DNA from: Piscinibacter sp943370595
Lineage (GTDB): Bacteria; Pseudomonadota; Gammaproteobacteria; Burkholderiales; Burkholderiaceae_C
Assembly: GCA_943370595.1 (NCBI GenBank)
Contig: CALRRO020000001.1
Span: 434,001-498,000, forward strand
Length of the DNA stretch: 64,000 bases
Direction of reading: 5' to 3'
Shown here: positions 1 to 10,774 of the stretch, one piece after another
Layout of the letters: each line of letters opens with the position of its first letter
Numbering within the stretch: the stretch's first letter is position 1
Translations under genes and position numbers: made by a program
Notes under the pieces: generated by a model
What the model was told of the DNA's origin: nothing
The model's input: only the letters and a program-made list of their open reading frames with translations
Databases searched by the model: none

Positions 1-1481
1 AACCGCTGCCGATTCGCCAACCGCGGCTTCTGCGAGTGGCACGGCATCACGCCAGCCCAGGTGCTCGGCCGGCGCATCGCCGACCTCGGCCCGCCCTGGG
101 ACCGGCGTGCGAAGGCCAATGCACCGCGCGTCGAGGCGGTGCTCGCCGGCCGCACGCAGCGCTTCGAACGCGAAGACACCTCGCCCGACGGCACGCCCTG
201 CGTCTCGATCGCCCACTACGTGCCCGACTGGCGAGGCGACGCGGTGGTCGGCTTCATCGTGCTGTCCACCGACCTGAGTGCGGAGAAGGCCCGCGAACGC
301 GAGCTGGCCGCGGCGCTGGAGCGCGCCGAAGCGGCCACGCGGGCGAAGAGTGCCTTTCTCGCCAACATGAGCCACGAGATCCGCACGCCGCTCAATGCCA
401 TCCTCGGGCTGATCCAGCTGCTGCGGCGCGACGTCACCGAGCCCACCTCGAGCCAGCACCTGGCGCACGTGGAGGAGGCCTCGCACCACCTGCTGGCGCT
501 GATCGACGACATCCTCGACCTCTCCCGCATCGAGGCCGGCAAGCTGGCCATCGAGCCGGAGGACTTCGACCTCCACGCGCTGTTCGGTCGTGTGCACTCC
601 TTGCTGTGCGAACGCGCCGAGGCCAAGGGCCTGCGACTGACGGTGGAGGCCGAGGCGCTGCCCGATCGCGTTCGCGGCGATCCACGGCGGCTGCTGCAGG
701 CCCTGCTGAACCTGGCCGGCAACGCGGTCAAGTTCACGGAGCGCGGCAGCGTGACCATCAGCGCACGAACCTTGCGCGAGTCTGCGGAAGGCTGGTGGCT
801 GCGCGTCGAAGTGGCCGACACCGGGCCGGGCATCACGCCAGAGGGGCAGGCCCGGCTGTTCCAGCCCTTCGAGCAGGGCGATGCCTCGGCCACCCGCCGC
901 TTCGGTGGCAGCGGCCTGGGGCTGGCGATCACCCGCCAGCTGGTGGGCCTGCTTGGCGGCACGCTCGAGCTGAACAGTCGCCCCGGCGAGGGCACCTGCG
1001 TGCTCGTTCAGCTGCCGCTGCAACGCCCGCATGCGCCGCCGGCGCCGGCGTCGGTGGTCGACACGGAACAGGCCCTGCGCGCTCGCCATGCCGGCCGGCG
1101 GGTGCTGCTGGTGGAGGACAACGAGCTCAACCAGATCGTTGCCGGCGAACTGCTGCGCCGCGCCGGCCTGACGGTGAGCATCGCCGGAGATGGCGCGCAG
1201 GCCCTGGCCCAGGCACGACACGAGCCGCCGGCGCTGATGCTGATGGACGTGCACATGCCGGTGCAGGACGGCCTGGCCGCCACGCGGGCCTGGCGTTCAC
1301 ACGAAGCCGACAGCGCCTTGCGTCGTGTGCCGGTGATCGCCCTGACGGCCACCGCGTTCGCCGAGGAACGCGAAGCCTGCCTGACGGCCGGCATGGACGA
1401 CCACGTGGCCAAGCCGGTCGACGCGCAGCAGCTCTACGCGACGCTGCTGCGCTGGCTGGATGCCAGCCCGGACGAAGCGAC

Positions 1482-1509
<28 letters not shown>
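1..1509 (+). CDS. Hybrid sensor histidine kinase (5' end outside window)
   Basis: This is the C-terminal 502 residues of a hybrid two-component kinase; the frame is open from base 1, so the true start lies upstream. It begins inside a PAS fold that ends near the VVGFIVLSTDLS strand. A helical linker leads to a HisKA domain with the SHEIRTPLN box, whose phospho-acceptor His is encoded at 373-375. A HATPase domain follows with N-box NLAGNAVKFTERG, G1 DTGPG and G2 GSGLGLAI. A C-terminal receiver begins VLLVEDNELNQ and carries its acceptor Asp in LMDVHMPVQDG. It probably relays a PAS-sensed signal by internal phosphotransfer; the signal and partner are unknown. It converges with alaS, overlapping by 28 bases. 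No transmembrane segment is visible in the part present. Confidence 0.93.
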
Positions 1510-4109
<2,600 letters not shown>

Positions 4110-4187
4110 GGGCCGGAATTCTACCGGCCGCCCCTGGGCCATCGCCCGGGCGCAGTAAAGTGGCGGGCTGCCCCCCGGAGACCTGCC

Positions 4188-5666
4188 ATGGACATGAAGA
4201 CCTCGCCGCTGGCGACCCTTGCCGACCCGACCCTGCTGAAGACCCACGCGCTGATCAACGGCGAATGGATTGCCGGCAGCGCCCGCTTCGCCGTCACCGA
4301 CCCGGCCACGGGCCTCGAGCTCGCCGAGGTGGCCAACCTCGGCGCTGCCGAGACCGAGGCCGCGCTGCGCGCCGCCAACGCCGCCTGGCCGGCCTGGCGC
4401 GCCAAGACCGCGAAGGAGCGCGCGACGATCCTGATGACCTGGTTCCGCCTGCTGCACCAGCATGCCGACGACCTGGCACGCATCATGACCGCCGAGCAGG
4501 GCAAGCCGCTGGCCGAGGCCAAGGGCGAGGTCGGCTACGGCGCCAGCTTCCTCGAGTGGTTCGCCGAAGAGGCCCGCCGCGTCTACGGCGAGACGGTGCC
4601 GACCACCGACAACAACAAGCGCTACCTCGTCATCAAGCAGGCGATGGGCGTGTGCGCGGCGATCACGCCGTGGAACTTCCCGATCGCGATGATCACGCGC
4701 AAGGTCGCGCCCGCGCTGGCGGCCGGATGCCCGGTGGTGATCAAGCCGGCCGAGCAGACGCCGCTGTCGGCGCTGGCCGTGGCCGAACTGGCGCAACGCG
4801 CCGGCATGCCGGCTGGCGTGCTCAACGTGATCACGGCGGACGGCGACAACTCGATCGCCGTGGGCAAGGTGCTGTGCGCCAGCGACATCGTGCGCCACCT
4901 GTCCTTCACCGGCTCCACCGAAGTCGGCCGCATCCTGGCGGCGCAATGCGCGCCGACGATCAAGAAGCTGAGCCTCGAACTCGGCGGCAATGCGCCCTTC
5001 ATCGTCTTCGACGATGCGGACATCGACAGTGCCGTCGAGGGCGCGATGGTCAGCAAGTACCGCAATGCCGGGCAGACCTGCGTCTGCGCGAACCGCCTGT
5101 ATGTTCAGGACGGCGTGTACGACGCCTTCGTCGCCAAGCTGGCCGAGAAGGCCAAAGGCATCAAGGTCGGCAACGGCTTCGAGGCCGGCGTCAACCAGGG
5201 CCCGCTGATCGACGACCCGGCCATCGCCAAGGTCGAGCGCCACGTGGCCGACGCGGTCAGCAAGGGCGCGAAGGTGGTGGTTGGCGGCACGAAGATCGGC
5301 GATCGCTTCTACACGCCAACCGTGCTGGCCGACGTGACCGGAGAGATGCTCTGCGCCAAGGAAGAGACCTTCGGCCCGGTGGCGCCGGTGTTCCGCTTCA
5401 AGACCGAGGCCGAAGCCATTGCCGCGGCCAACAACACCGAGTTCGGCCTGGCCAGCTACTTCTACAGCCGCGACATCGGCCGCATCTTCCGCGTCGGCGA
5501 GGCGCTGGAGTACGGCATGGTCGGCGTCAACACCGGGCTGATCTCGACCGCCGAGGTGCCCTTCGGCGGCGTCAAGCAGTCGGGCCTGGGCCGCGAGGGC
5601 TCGCACCACGGCATCGACGACTATGTCGAGATCAAGTACCTCTGCCTGGGCGACATCCTGAAGTGA
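4188..5666 (+). CDS. gabD: NAD(P)+-dependent succinate-semialdehyde dehydrogenase
   Basis: The 492-residue aldehyde dehydrogenase oxidises succinate semialdehyde to succinate, the last step of GABA catabolism. Family motifs are clear: a cofactor-binding region with NFPIAMITRKVAPALAAG and KPAEQTPLSALA, FTGSTEVGR, the general-base Glu in LSLELGG, and the nucleophile Cys in GQTCVCANRLYV. The C-terminal FGGVKQSGLGREG is typical of the GabD subgroup. A GGAG ribosome site lies 8-10 bases before the ATG. No gabT or permease is adjacent. NADP+ preference is inferred from similarity to GabD proteins. A related semialdehyde substrate (for example glutarate semialdehyde) cannot be excluded. Confidence 0.88.
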   Translation: MDMKTSPLATLADPTLLKTHALINGEWIAGSARFAVTDPATGLELAEVANLGAAETEAALRAANAAWPAWRAKTAKERATILMTWFRLLHQHADDLARIMTAEQGKPLAEAKGEVGYGASFLEWFAEEARRVYGETVPTTDNNKRYLVIKQAMGVCAAITPWNFPIAMITRKVAPALAAGCPVVIKPAEQTPLSALAVAELAQRAGMPAGVLNVITADGDNSIAVGKVLCASDIVRHLSFTGSTEVGRILAAQCAPTIKKLSLELGGNAPFIVFDDADIDSAVEGAMVSKYRNAGQTCVCANRLYVQDGVYDAFVAKLAEKAKGIKVGNGFEAGVNQGPLIDDPAIAKVERHVADAVSKGAKVVVGGTKIGDRFYTPTVLADVTGEMLCAKEETFGPVAPVFRFKTEAEAIAAANNTEFGLASYFYSRDIGRIFRVGEALEYGMVGVNTGLISTAEVPFGGVKQSGLGREGSHHGIDDYVEIKYLCLGDILK

Positions 5667-5677
5667 GGCACTGACGC

Positions 5678-6556
5678 TCAGCCGTCGTTGGCGGCCACGC
5701 CGCTGTGGCGGCTTTCGGCCGGCGCCGCGGCCGCCAGGGCGCTGGCACGAGCCAGCAGCGCCTCGGGCTGCGCACCGTCCTGCAGGTGCAGCGCGATGCC
5801 CAGCGCGGCGGCGATCAGGGCATCCTGGCCGGCCACCTGGAACGGCGCACGCAAGGCGGTCAGCAGCTTGGCGCCGACATGGGCGGCATCGCCCGGCGCC
5901 AGCAGGGCGGCCAGCAGCACGGCATAGCAGTCGTTACCGAGCGCCGCCACCACGTCGCTCGCACGCACGCCGGCACGCAGGCGCACTGCGAGCTTGCGGC
6001 GCAGCACGTCGGCCGCCTCGCGCCCGAGCCGGGCGGTGGCGCTCTCCAGGCCCTCGATGCGAAGCACCAGCACGGCCATCGGCGCCGGCTGGCGTTCGCG
6101 CAAGGCGATCAGGTGGCTCATGTGCTCGACCAGTTGCTGGCGGTGCGGCAGGCCGGTGGCCAGGTCGGTCGAGTAGGCGTGTCGCGCGTCGAGGTCGAGG
6201 CGATGGCGTTCCGCAGCAATGTGAAGGCGCCGGGCCAGGCCCGCGGACACATCCTCCGGCGTGATCACGTCGACGGCGCCAGCGCGCAGCCAGCCGAGAA
6301 CCGCCGTCGCGTCGGGCGCATCGGCGAACACCACGGCGGCGAGGCGGCGTGCCGAGCCCGAGTCCAGCTCGGCGGGCAACACGATGCGCAGATCCGGCTC
6401 GGCATCGCCACGCGCTGCGGCTTGCAGCGGAAATCGCGTGTCACCGATCGGCAGCGCCAGGCGTTCGGTGAGGCGGTCTGAGAGTGCGACTCGCAGCGTG
6501 GCAGGACTCAAGGTCGACGCTCCGGTGAAGATCCTGCTTCTGCCGGCCGGGAGCAC
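5678..6556 (-). CDS. Degenerate GGDEF-domain protein with pseudo-receiver N-terminus
   Basis: The 292-residue protein uses a GTG start here; the exact start is uncertain because no ATG is available in the N-terminal part. Residues 1-125 resemble a receiver fold (FADAPDATAVLGWLRAGAVDVITPED), but no clear phospho-Asp is visible. Residues 130-280 follow the diguanylate cyclase layout, with TDLATGLPHRQQLVEHM in place of the usual D-LTGL-NR opening. The signature loop reads GNDCY where active enzymes have GGDEF, so the catalytic Glu is replaced by Cys. It is therefore probably not an active cyclase and may act as a GTP or c-di-GMP sensor, or a scaffold. It lies downstream of tRNA-Gly on the same strand and converges with gabD. 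Confidence 0.7.
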   Translation of the reverse strand: MLPAGRSRIFTGASTLSPATLRVALSDRLTERLALPIGDTRFPLQAAARGDAEPDLRIVLPAELDSGSARRLAAVVFADAPDATAVLGWLRAGAVDVITPEDVSAGLARRLHIAAERHRLDLDARHAYSTDLATGLPHRQQLVEHMSHLIALRERQPAPMAVLVLRIEGLESATARLGREAADVLRRKLAVRLRAGVRASDVVAALGNDCYAVLLAALLAPGDAAHVGAKLLTALRAPFQVAGQDALIAAALGIALHLQDGAQPEALLARASALAAAAPAESRHSGVAANDG

Positions 6557-6638
6557 GGCGTCGCGACGCCACTGAAGAGGCCGATCGCCATGCCGGCCCG
6601 TACCGCCTGGCGCGCAGGCCGTGACGAGCTCAGTGTTC

Positions 6639-6712
6639 TGGAGCGGGTGAAGGGAATCGAACCCTCGTATGAAGCTTGGGAAGCTGCCGTTCTACCATTG
6701 AACTACACCCGC
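6639..6712 (-). tRNA. tRNA-Gly (anticodon CCC)
   Basis: The 74-base minus-strand sequence starts GCGGGTG, pairs with CACCCGC, and encodes its own CCA end (TCCA). The D arm is GTTC/GAAC and the T loop TTCGATT. The anticodon loop TTCCCAA gives anticodon CCC (codon GGG). The sequence closely resembles E. coli glyU from memory. The anticodon stem GCAGC/GCTTC has one C-U mismatch at positions 28-42, which is unusual but tolerable. Confidence 0.96.
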
Positions 6713-6724
6713 GTGACGCTGGCG

Positions 6725-6730
6725 ATTGTA
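6725..6730 (-). promoter_or_regulatory. -10 box of the tRNA-Gly promoter
   Basis: On the minus strand the hexamer TACAAT (5/6 match to TATAAT) lies 12 bases before the tRNA 5' end, so transcription would start a few bases upstream of the mature tRNA. The -35 region at 17-base spacing (CTCGAA) is poor. Confidence 0.45.
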
Positions 6731-6822
6731 GCCTGCGCCCCCCGCCATTCGAGGGGTGCGCCGATGCACGAAACGCCTCGCGACTGCCAGAGAATCGGCG
6801 CACTTCAAAGGGAGACCGCGCC

Positions 6823-7632
6823 ATGAGCGATGGGCAGGCACCAGCCACAGTCGACGCCAACGACGCCGCGTGGCACCGCTTCTACTCGGCAGCCTCCGTC
6901 GTGGCCGAGTACCGCGACGACCAGCGGCTGCAGCCGCCGGAGGTGACGATCTTCTCGCTGATCTCGGCCGACGTGGCAAAGGCACGGCTGCTGGACGTGG
7001 GCGTGGGTGGTGGACGCACCACCCAGCACCTGGCCGGCATCTGCCGTGACTACACCGCGATCGACTACTCCGACGCCATGGTCGAGGTCTGCCGCCAGCG
7101 CTATCGCGATGCGCCCTGGTATGCCGCCGAGCGGTTCCGCCAGGCCGATGCCCGTGCGCTGCCCTTTGCGGACCAGAGCTTCGACATCGTGCTGTTCAGC
7201 TTCAACGGGCTCGACCACGTGCCGCCCGACTCGCGCGCCACCGCGCTCGCGGAATGCAGCCGCGTGCTGAAACCGGGCGGCTGGTTCATCTACTCCGGGC
7301 ACAACCTGAACTGGCTGGACGGCAGCGGTCTGCTGCCTCGGCGCGCCGGCTGGAGGACATGGTGGCGCGAGCACCGCTACCGCGATCGCATGCGGCGCCT
7401 GAACGCCTCCGGCCCGTCCACGCTCGGCGTCGACGCGGCGCACCTGATGGACCCGCCCGACGGCCTGCGCCTGTACTACGCGCGCCCGGTGGAGCACCTG
7501 CGCGAACTGAAGGTTGCCGGGCTCGCCGACCCCCGCGTCTTCGATGGCCGCGGCCGGGAGATCACGAAGGACCCGGCGATGTTTCGAGCCCGTGACACCT
7601 GGCTCTACTATCTGGCCCGACGCAGCGCGTGA
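6823..7632 (+). CDS. Class I SAM-dependent methyltransferase
   Basis: The 269-residue cytoplasmic protein has a Rossmann methyltransferase fold. Motif I is LLDVGVGGGRTTQHLAG (SAM glycine loop). An acidic residue follows in AIDYSDAMVEVC, then QADARALPFADQSFDIVLFSFNGLDHV (motifs II/III) and a VLKPGGWFIYSGHN strand. This matches the Methyltransf_11/25 group. The start was set at 6823 because AAGGGAG lies 9-15 bases upstream and the family N-terminus fits; the in-frame extension runs back through the tRNA gene. The substrate is unknown. It stands alone between tRNA-Gly and the exported-protein operon. Confidence 0.85.
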   Translation: MSDGQAPATVDANDAAWHRFYSAASVVAEYRDDQRLQPPEVTIFSLISADVAKARLLDVGVGGGRTTQHLAGICRDYTAIDYSDAMVEVCRQRYRDAPWYAAERFRQADARALPFADQSFDIVLFSFNGLDHVPPDSRATALAECSRVLKPGGWFIYSGHNLNWLDGSGLLPRRAGWRTWWREHRYRDRMRRLNASGPSTLGVDAAHLMDPPDGLRLYYARPVEHLRELKVAGLADPRVFDGRGREITKDPAMFRARDTWLYYLARRSA

Positions 7633-7748
7633 CGCCCTCGGGACTCGGCCCACCCACTTGCAGGCCCCCTAGAGCTTGGGGCTGACCCCGCGGGCTCCGG
7701 GTTCGCCCGACTAGCATCGCCACTCCTCTGATCCCTTCCCACTTCCGC

Positions 7749-8963
7749 GTGACGCTGACCTCCCACACTCGCGCGGCCCTCCCCCTGCTCGATCGCCGCA
7801 CTGTGCTGCGGCTCGGCATGGGCGCGGCCGCTTCAAGCCTGCTCGCCCGCACGGCGAACGCTCAGTCCGCCGAGGTTGCCCTCGCCGGGCTGGCCTACTC
7901 CGGCGACGCAGCCTCGCTGGCGCAGCGCTTCCCCTTCTCGGTCTCTTACGAGAAGGCCCTCAAGGCGGCCGGCTCGCCGGCCTACGCGGCGTTGCGCGAC
8001 GCGACCGCCAAGGCACCGCCGCAGAAGTTCCGCCTCGTCGGCCAGATCGACGAACTGAAGGGCCGTGACCAGGCCATCGCCGTGGCGCTGGTGATCGGCA
8101 GCGAGACGGTCTCCGTCGAGCAGTTCGGCGGACTGTCCAAGCTGTTCGTGCTGATCCGCGCGCAGACGCTGTTCTTCGACTTCAAGACGATGGCGGTGGT
8201 GCGCGCCTACCCGATCAGCTTCGGCCACATCGACGTCTTCGACCACAAGCCCACCGAGGCGGAGATCGCCGTGCGGGTGCGCGGCGTGTACGAAGGCATA
8301 GCCGGCAAGCCGGGCATCTTCACGCGCTTTGCGAACACCCTGACCGGCGCCAGCCTGCCGGCCACCACCTCGCGCACGCTGCAGATCACCCGCGTCGCCA
8401 TCAAGCCGGAGGCGATCGCCTCGATCCCTGAGTACCTGCGCGGCAGCGCCGCGGTCACCGAGACCTGGGCGGCCGACATCGTCGGCGAGGCGCTGTCCAC
8501 CCGCGCTGGCGTGCCCATCGTGCCGTATGCCAAGGGCTACGCCGTCGGCAACGTGATGTCAATGCGCATCTCCGACGGCGATGTCTTCAACCTGCGCCTG
8601 CCCAAGCCTGACTACGAGATCGGCGTCGAGCTGAGCAACCTGCGCAAGGTGAAGTACGGCAGTGCCGTCGCTGGTGAAAGTTTCATCTACGGCAGCTACG
8701 CTTCGCTGCGCATCGAGGAACCGGTGTCGGGCAAGGTCTACCTCGACACCGCGCTGAAGAACGGCGAGGTGAAGGTCGTGCCCGCGACGCAGAGCTACGT
8801 CGACGACTTCCCGGCCTTCTACGACTCGGTCAACGGCCTGTTCGTCAAGCTCGCCGAGACGATCGACGGCCGCGACGCCAAATGGGTGAAGACCGCCGCC
8901 GCGGCGACCGACATCGACAAGCAGATCAACAACACCAGGGAGCTCTTCAGGCTATGCAAGTGA
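7749..8963 (+). CDS. Exported protein of unknown function, first gene of an envelope operon
   Basis: The 404-residue protein has a GTG start. Residues 1-37 form an export signal with a twin-arginine-like stretch (LDRRTVLRLGMGAAASSLL) and a likely cut after ARTANAQ, suggesting Tat or Sec export to the periplasm. I do not recognise the mature part. It is mostly alternating short strands with no Cys cluster or catalytic motif, apart from a C-terminal LFRLCK with the single late Cys. Its last 10 bases overlap the start of the next gene, so the two are coupled. The neighbours (FlgT/CsgG-like proteins and lipoproteins) suggest a role in an outer-membrane or periplasmic assembly. A downstream ATG after the twin Arg is less likely as start because it would lose the signal. 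Confidence 0.7.
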   Translation: MTLTSHTRAALPLLDRRTVLRLGMGAAASSLLARTANAQSAEVALAGLAYSGDAASLAQRFPFSVSYEKALKAAGSPAYAALRDATAKAPPQKFRLVGQIDELKGRDQAIAVALVIGSETVSVEQFGGLSKLFVLIRAQTLFFDFKTMAVVRAYPISFGHIDVFDHKPTEAEIAVRVRGVYEGIAGKPGIFTRFANTLTGASLPATTSRTLQITRVAIKPEAIASIPEYLRGSAAVTETWAADIVGEALSTRAGVPIVPYAKGYAVGNVMSMRISDGDVFNLRLPKPDYEIGVELSNLRKVKYGSAVAGESFIYGSYASLRIEEPVSGKVYLDTALKNGEVKVVPATQSYVDDFPAFYDSVNGLFVKLAETIDGRDAKWVKTAAAATDIDKQINNTRELFRLCK

Positions 8964-10096
8964 TCCGATTCCTCCTCGCCGCCCTGTTGGGTGCGGCGCT
9001 CGCCCTGCCCGCGGCAGCTCAGATCCAGCAGGCCCGTGGCAAGGCGACGCTGCCCTACACCGCCAAGACGGCGCCGGCCGACGTGAAGGCCAAGGCGCTG
9101 CAGAACGCGCAGCTCAAGGCGGTGGAGATCTACTACGCCGAGGCCGGCGAATCGGAGGCGGCGAACTTCGACTCGATGCGCACCAAGATCGCCGAGAACC
9201 CCGACCGCTACATCCTCGAGACCACCGTACTGGCCGAGGAGGACAACGCCGGCGCCAAGCAGTACAGCGTGACGGTGCGCGTGGCGCTGAACCTGGCGAA
9301 CCTGCGCAACGACTTCAAGGCCAGCACCGCAGTCGGCAAGGCAACGCGCGCCGAGCGCTCGGCCCTGGCCTTCGTGTTCGTCTCGCGCGAGGTCGACTCG
9401 ATCAAGTCGTACGACACGCGGCAGACCAAGCGGGTCGACACCACCGCCAAGGTGGAGGGCAACGTGTCCGCCTCGCAGAAGGGCACCGAGGGCGAGAAGA
9501 TCCAGCGCGGGCGCGTCTCGACCGACGCTTCGACCAGCGAGTCGATCAGCGCGTCGCGCAACACCTCGGCGACCATCGAGACCGGCGGCACGCAGACACG
9601 TCGCGCCGCCGAGTCGACCTGGCGCCTGTCGCGCAGCGCCGACCTGAACCAGGTGTTCACGCAGAACTTCTCGCGCGCCGGCTTCCGCGTCAACGAAGGC
9701 GCGCTGGTCGAGCCCTACACCGGCGGCAAGTTCAAGGTCTCGCAGGTCGAGGACGACTACAAGTCGGGCAACGATCTGAAGGCGGCCACGCTGCAGTCGA
9801 TCACCCAGGGCATGCGCGTCGCGCAGGTGCCCTACGTCGCCGTCGGCACGCTTGACGTCGGCCTGGCCGACAAGGACCCGGCCACCGGCATGGCGCGCGT
9901 GACGGTGACCGTCAACGCCCGTGTGCTCGACGTCACGCCGCCGACCATCCCCGACACCATCGTCTCCGTCGGCCCGGTGATGTACGCCGGTGTCGGCCCC
10001 ACCGAAGACGAGGCGCGCACCGCCGCCCTCAAGCTCGCCGCCAACAGTGCGGCGCGCGAGCTGACCTCGCAACTCAACAACCTCGGCATCAAGTGA
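8954..10096 (+). CDS. Secreted FlgT-like protein with Ser/Thr-rich middle
   Basis: The 380-residue protein has a Sec signal peptide (residues 1-22, cut after LPAAA). Residues 35-130 show the alternating helix/strand pattern seen in FlgT/LPP20-like periplasmic domains (DVKAKALQNAQLKAVEIYYAE). Residues about 165-240 form a Ser/Thr/Gln-rich low-complexity stretch (ASTSESISASRNTSATIE). A C-terminal domain ends TEDEARTAALKLAANSAARELTS, again a FlgT-like amphipathic helix. Start ATG 8954 overlaps the previous gene by 10 bases; upstream in-frame codons lie inside that gene. The family call is by pattern only, and the function is unknown. Confidence 0.65.
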   Translation: MQVIRFLLAALLGAALALPAAAQIQQARGKATLPYTAKTAPADVKAKALQNAQLKAVEIYYAEAGESEAANFDSMRTKIAENPDRYILETTVLAEEDNAGAKQYSVTVRVALNLANLRNDFKASTAVGKATRAERSALAFVFVSREVDSIKSYDTRQTKRVDTTAKVEGNVSASQKGTEGEKIQRGRVSTDASTSESISASRNTSATIETGGTQTRRAAESTWRLSRSADLNQVFTQNFSRAGFRVNEGALVEPYTGGKFKVSQVEDDYKSGNDLKAATLQSITQGMRVAQVPYVAVGTLDVGLADKDPATGMARVTVTVNARVLDVTPPTIPDTIVSVGPVMYAGVGPTEDEARTAALKLAANSAARELTSQLNNLGIK

Positions 10097-10107
10097 AGAA
10101 GAGCCCC

Positions 10108-10770
10108 ATGAAGAAGAACATCGCCTCCGTCCTGTTCGGCGCCACCCTGCTCGCGCTGCCGCTGGCCGCCTCGGCCCAGCTGCCCTCGCTGAAGAACCTG
10201 CCGGGGCTGCCCGGGCTGCCGACCGGCGGCAACACCGCCGATGCCGGCGCCATCGCCGGCCAGAACGATTCGCTGGTGCGCGGGTATGTCGGCGCCAACA
10301 AGGACGTGCTGCTGGCCAACGCACTGATGGCCGAGGCCCTGGGCCTGAAGGACCAGGCTGCCACCGCCCGCGCCACCGCCGATGCGCTGACAGAAGGCGC
10401 GACCAAGGGCAACCTGGAGGACTCGAACAAGGCCGTCAGCGCGTCCACCGCGGCGGTGGCCGACGCGATCGCCAAGAGCCCCAAGCTCGACGCGCAGTCC
10501 AAGGCGACCTACCAGCAGGGCCTGGCCAAGCTGGCGCAGGGCGTGATCCGCTATGTCAAGCTGCGCAAGCCGGCACAGGACTTCTCCGCCAGCCTGAAGG
10601 GCGCGCCCCCGACCGCACTGCCCAAGCTGCAGTCGGGCATCTACATCGTCAGCCAGCTGCCCGGCGGCATCTCCAACCTCGGCACCTCGCTGAAGAACGC
10701 CACCGCCTTCGCCAAGAGCAACGACATCCCGGTGCCGGCGGACGCCACCGAAGCGCTGTCGGCGCTCTGA
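10108..10770 (+). CDS. Secreted alanine-rich helical protein
   Basis: The 220-residue protein has a clear Sec signal (MKKNIASVLFGATLLALPLAASA, cut before QLPS). A short Leu/Pro/Gly repeat (LKNLPGLPGLPTGG) follows, then a long alpha-helical Ala/Lys-rich region. I recognise no family with certainty. It sits 11 bases after the FlgT-like gene and 4 bases before the CsgG-like lipoprotein gene, so it is part of the same operon. An AAGAAGAG ribosome site precedes ATG 10108; an in-frame GTG five codons earlier is less likely. A structural or chaperone role beside the lipoprotein is inference. Confidence 0.65.
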   Translation: MKKNIASVLFGATLLALPLAASAQLPSLKNLPGLPGLPTGGNTADAGAIAGQNDSLVRGYVGANKDVLLANALMAEALGLKDQAATARATADALTEGATKGNLEDSNKAVSASTAAVADAIAKSPKLDAQSKATYQQGLAKLAQGVIRYVKLRKPAQDFSASLKGAPPTALPKLQSGIYIVSQLPGGISNLGTSLKNATAFAKSNDIPVPADATEALSAL

Positions 10771-10774
10771 GGCC

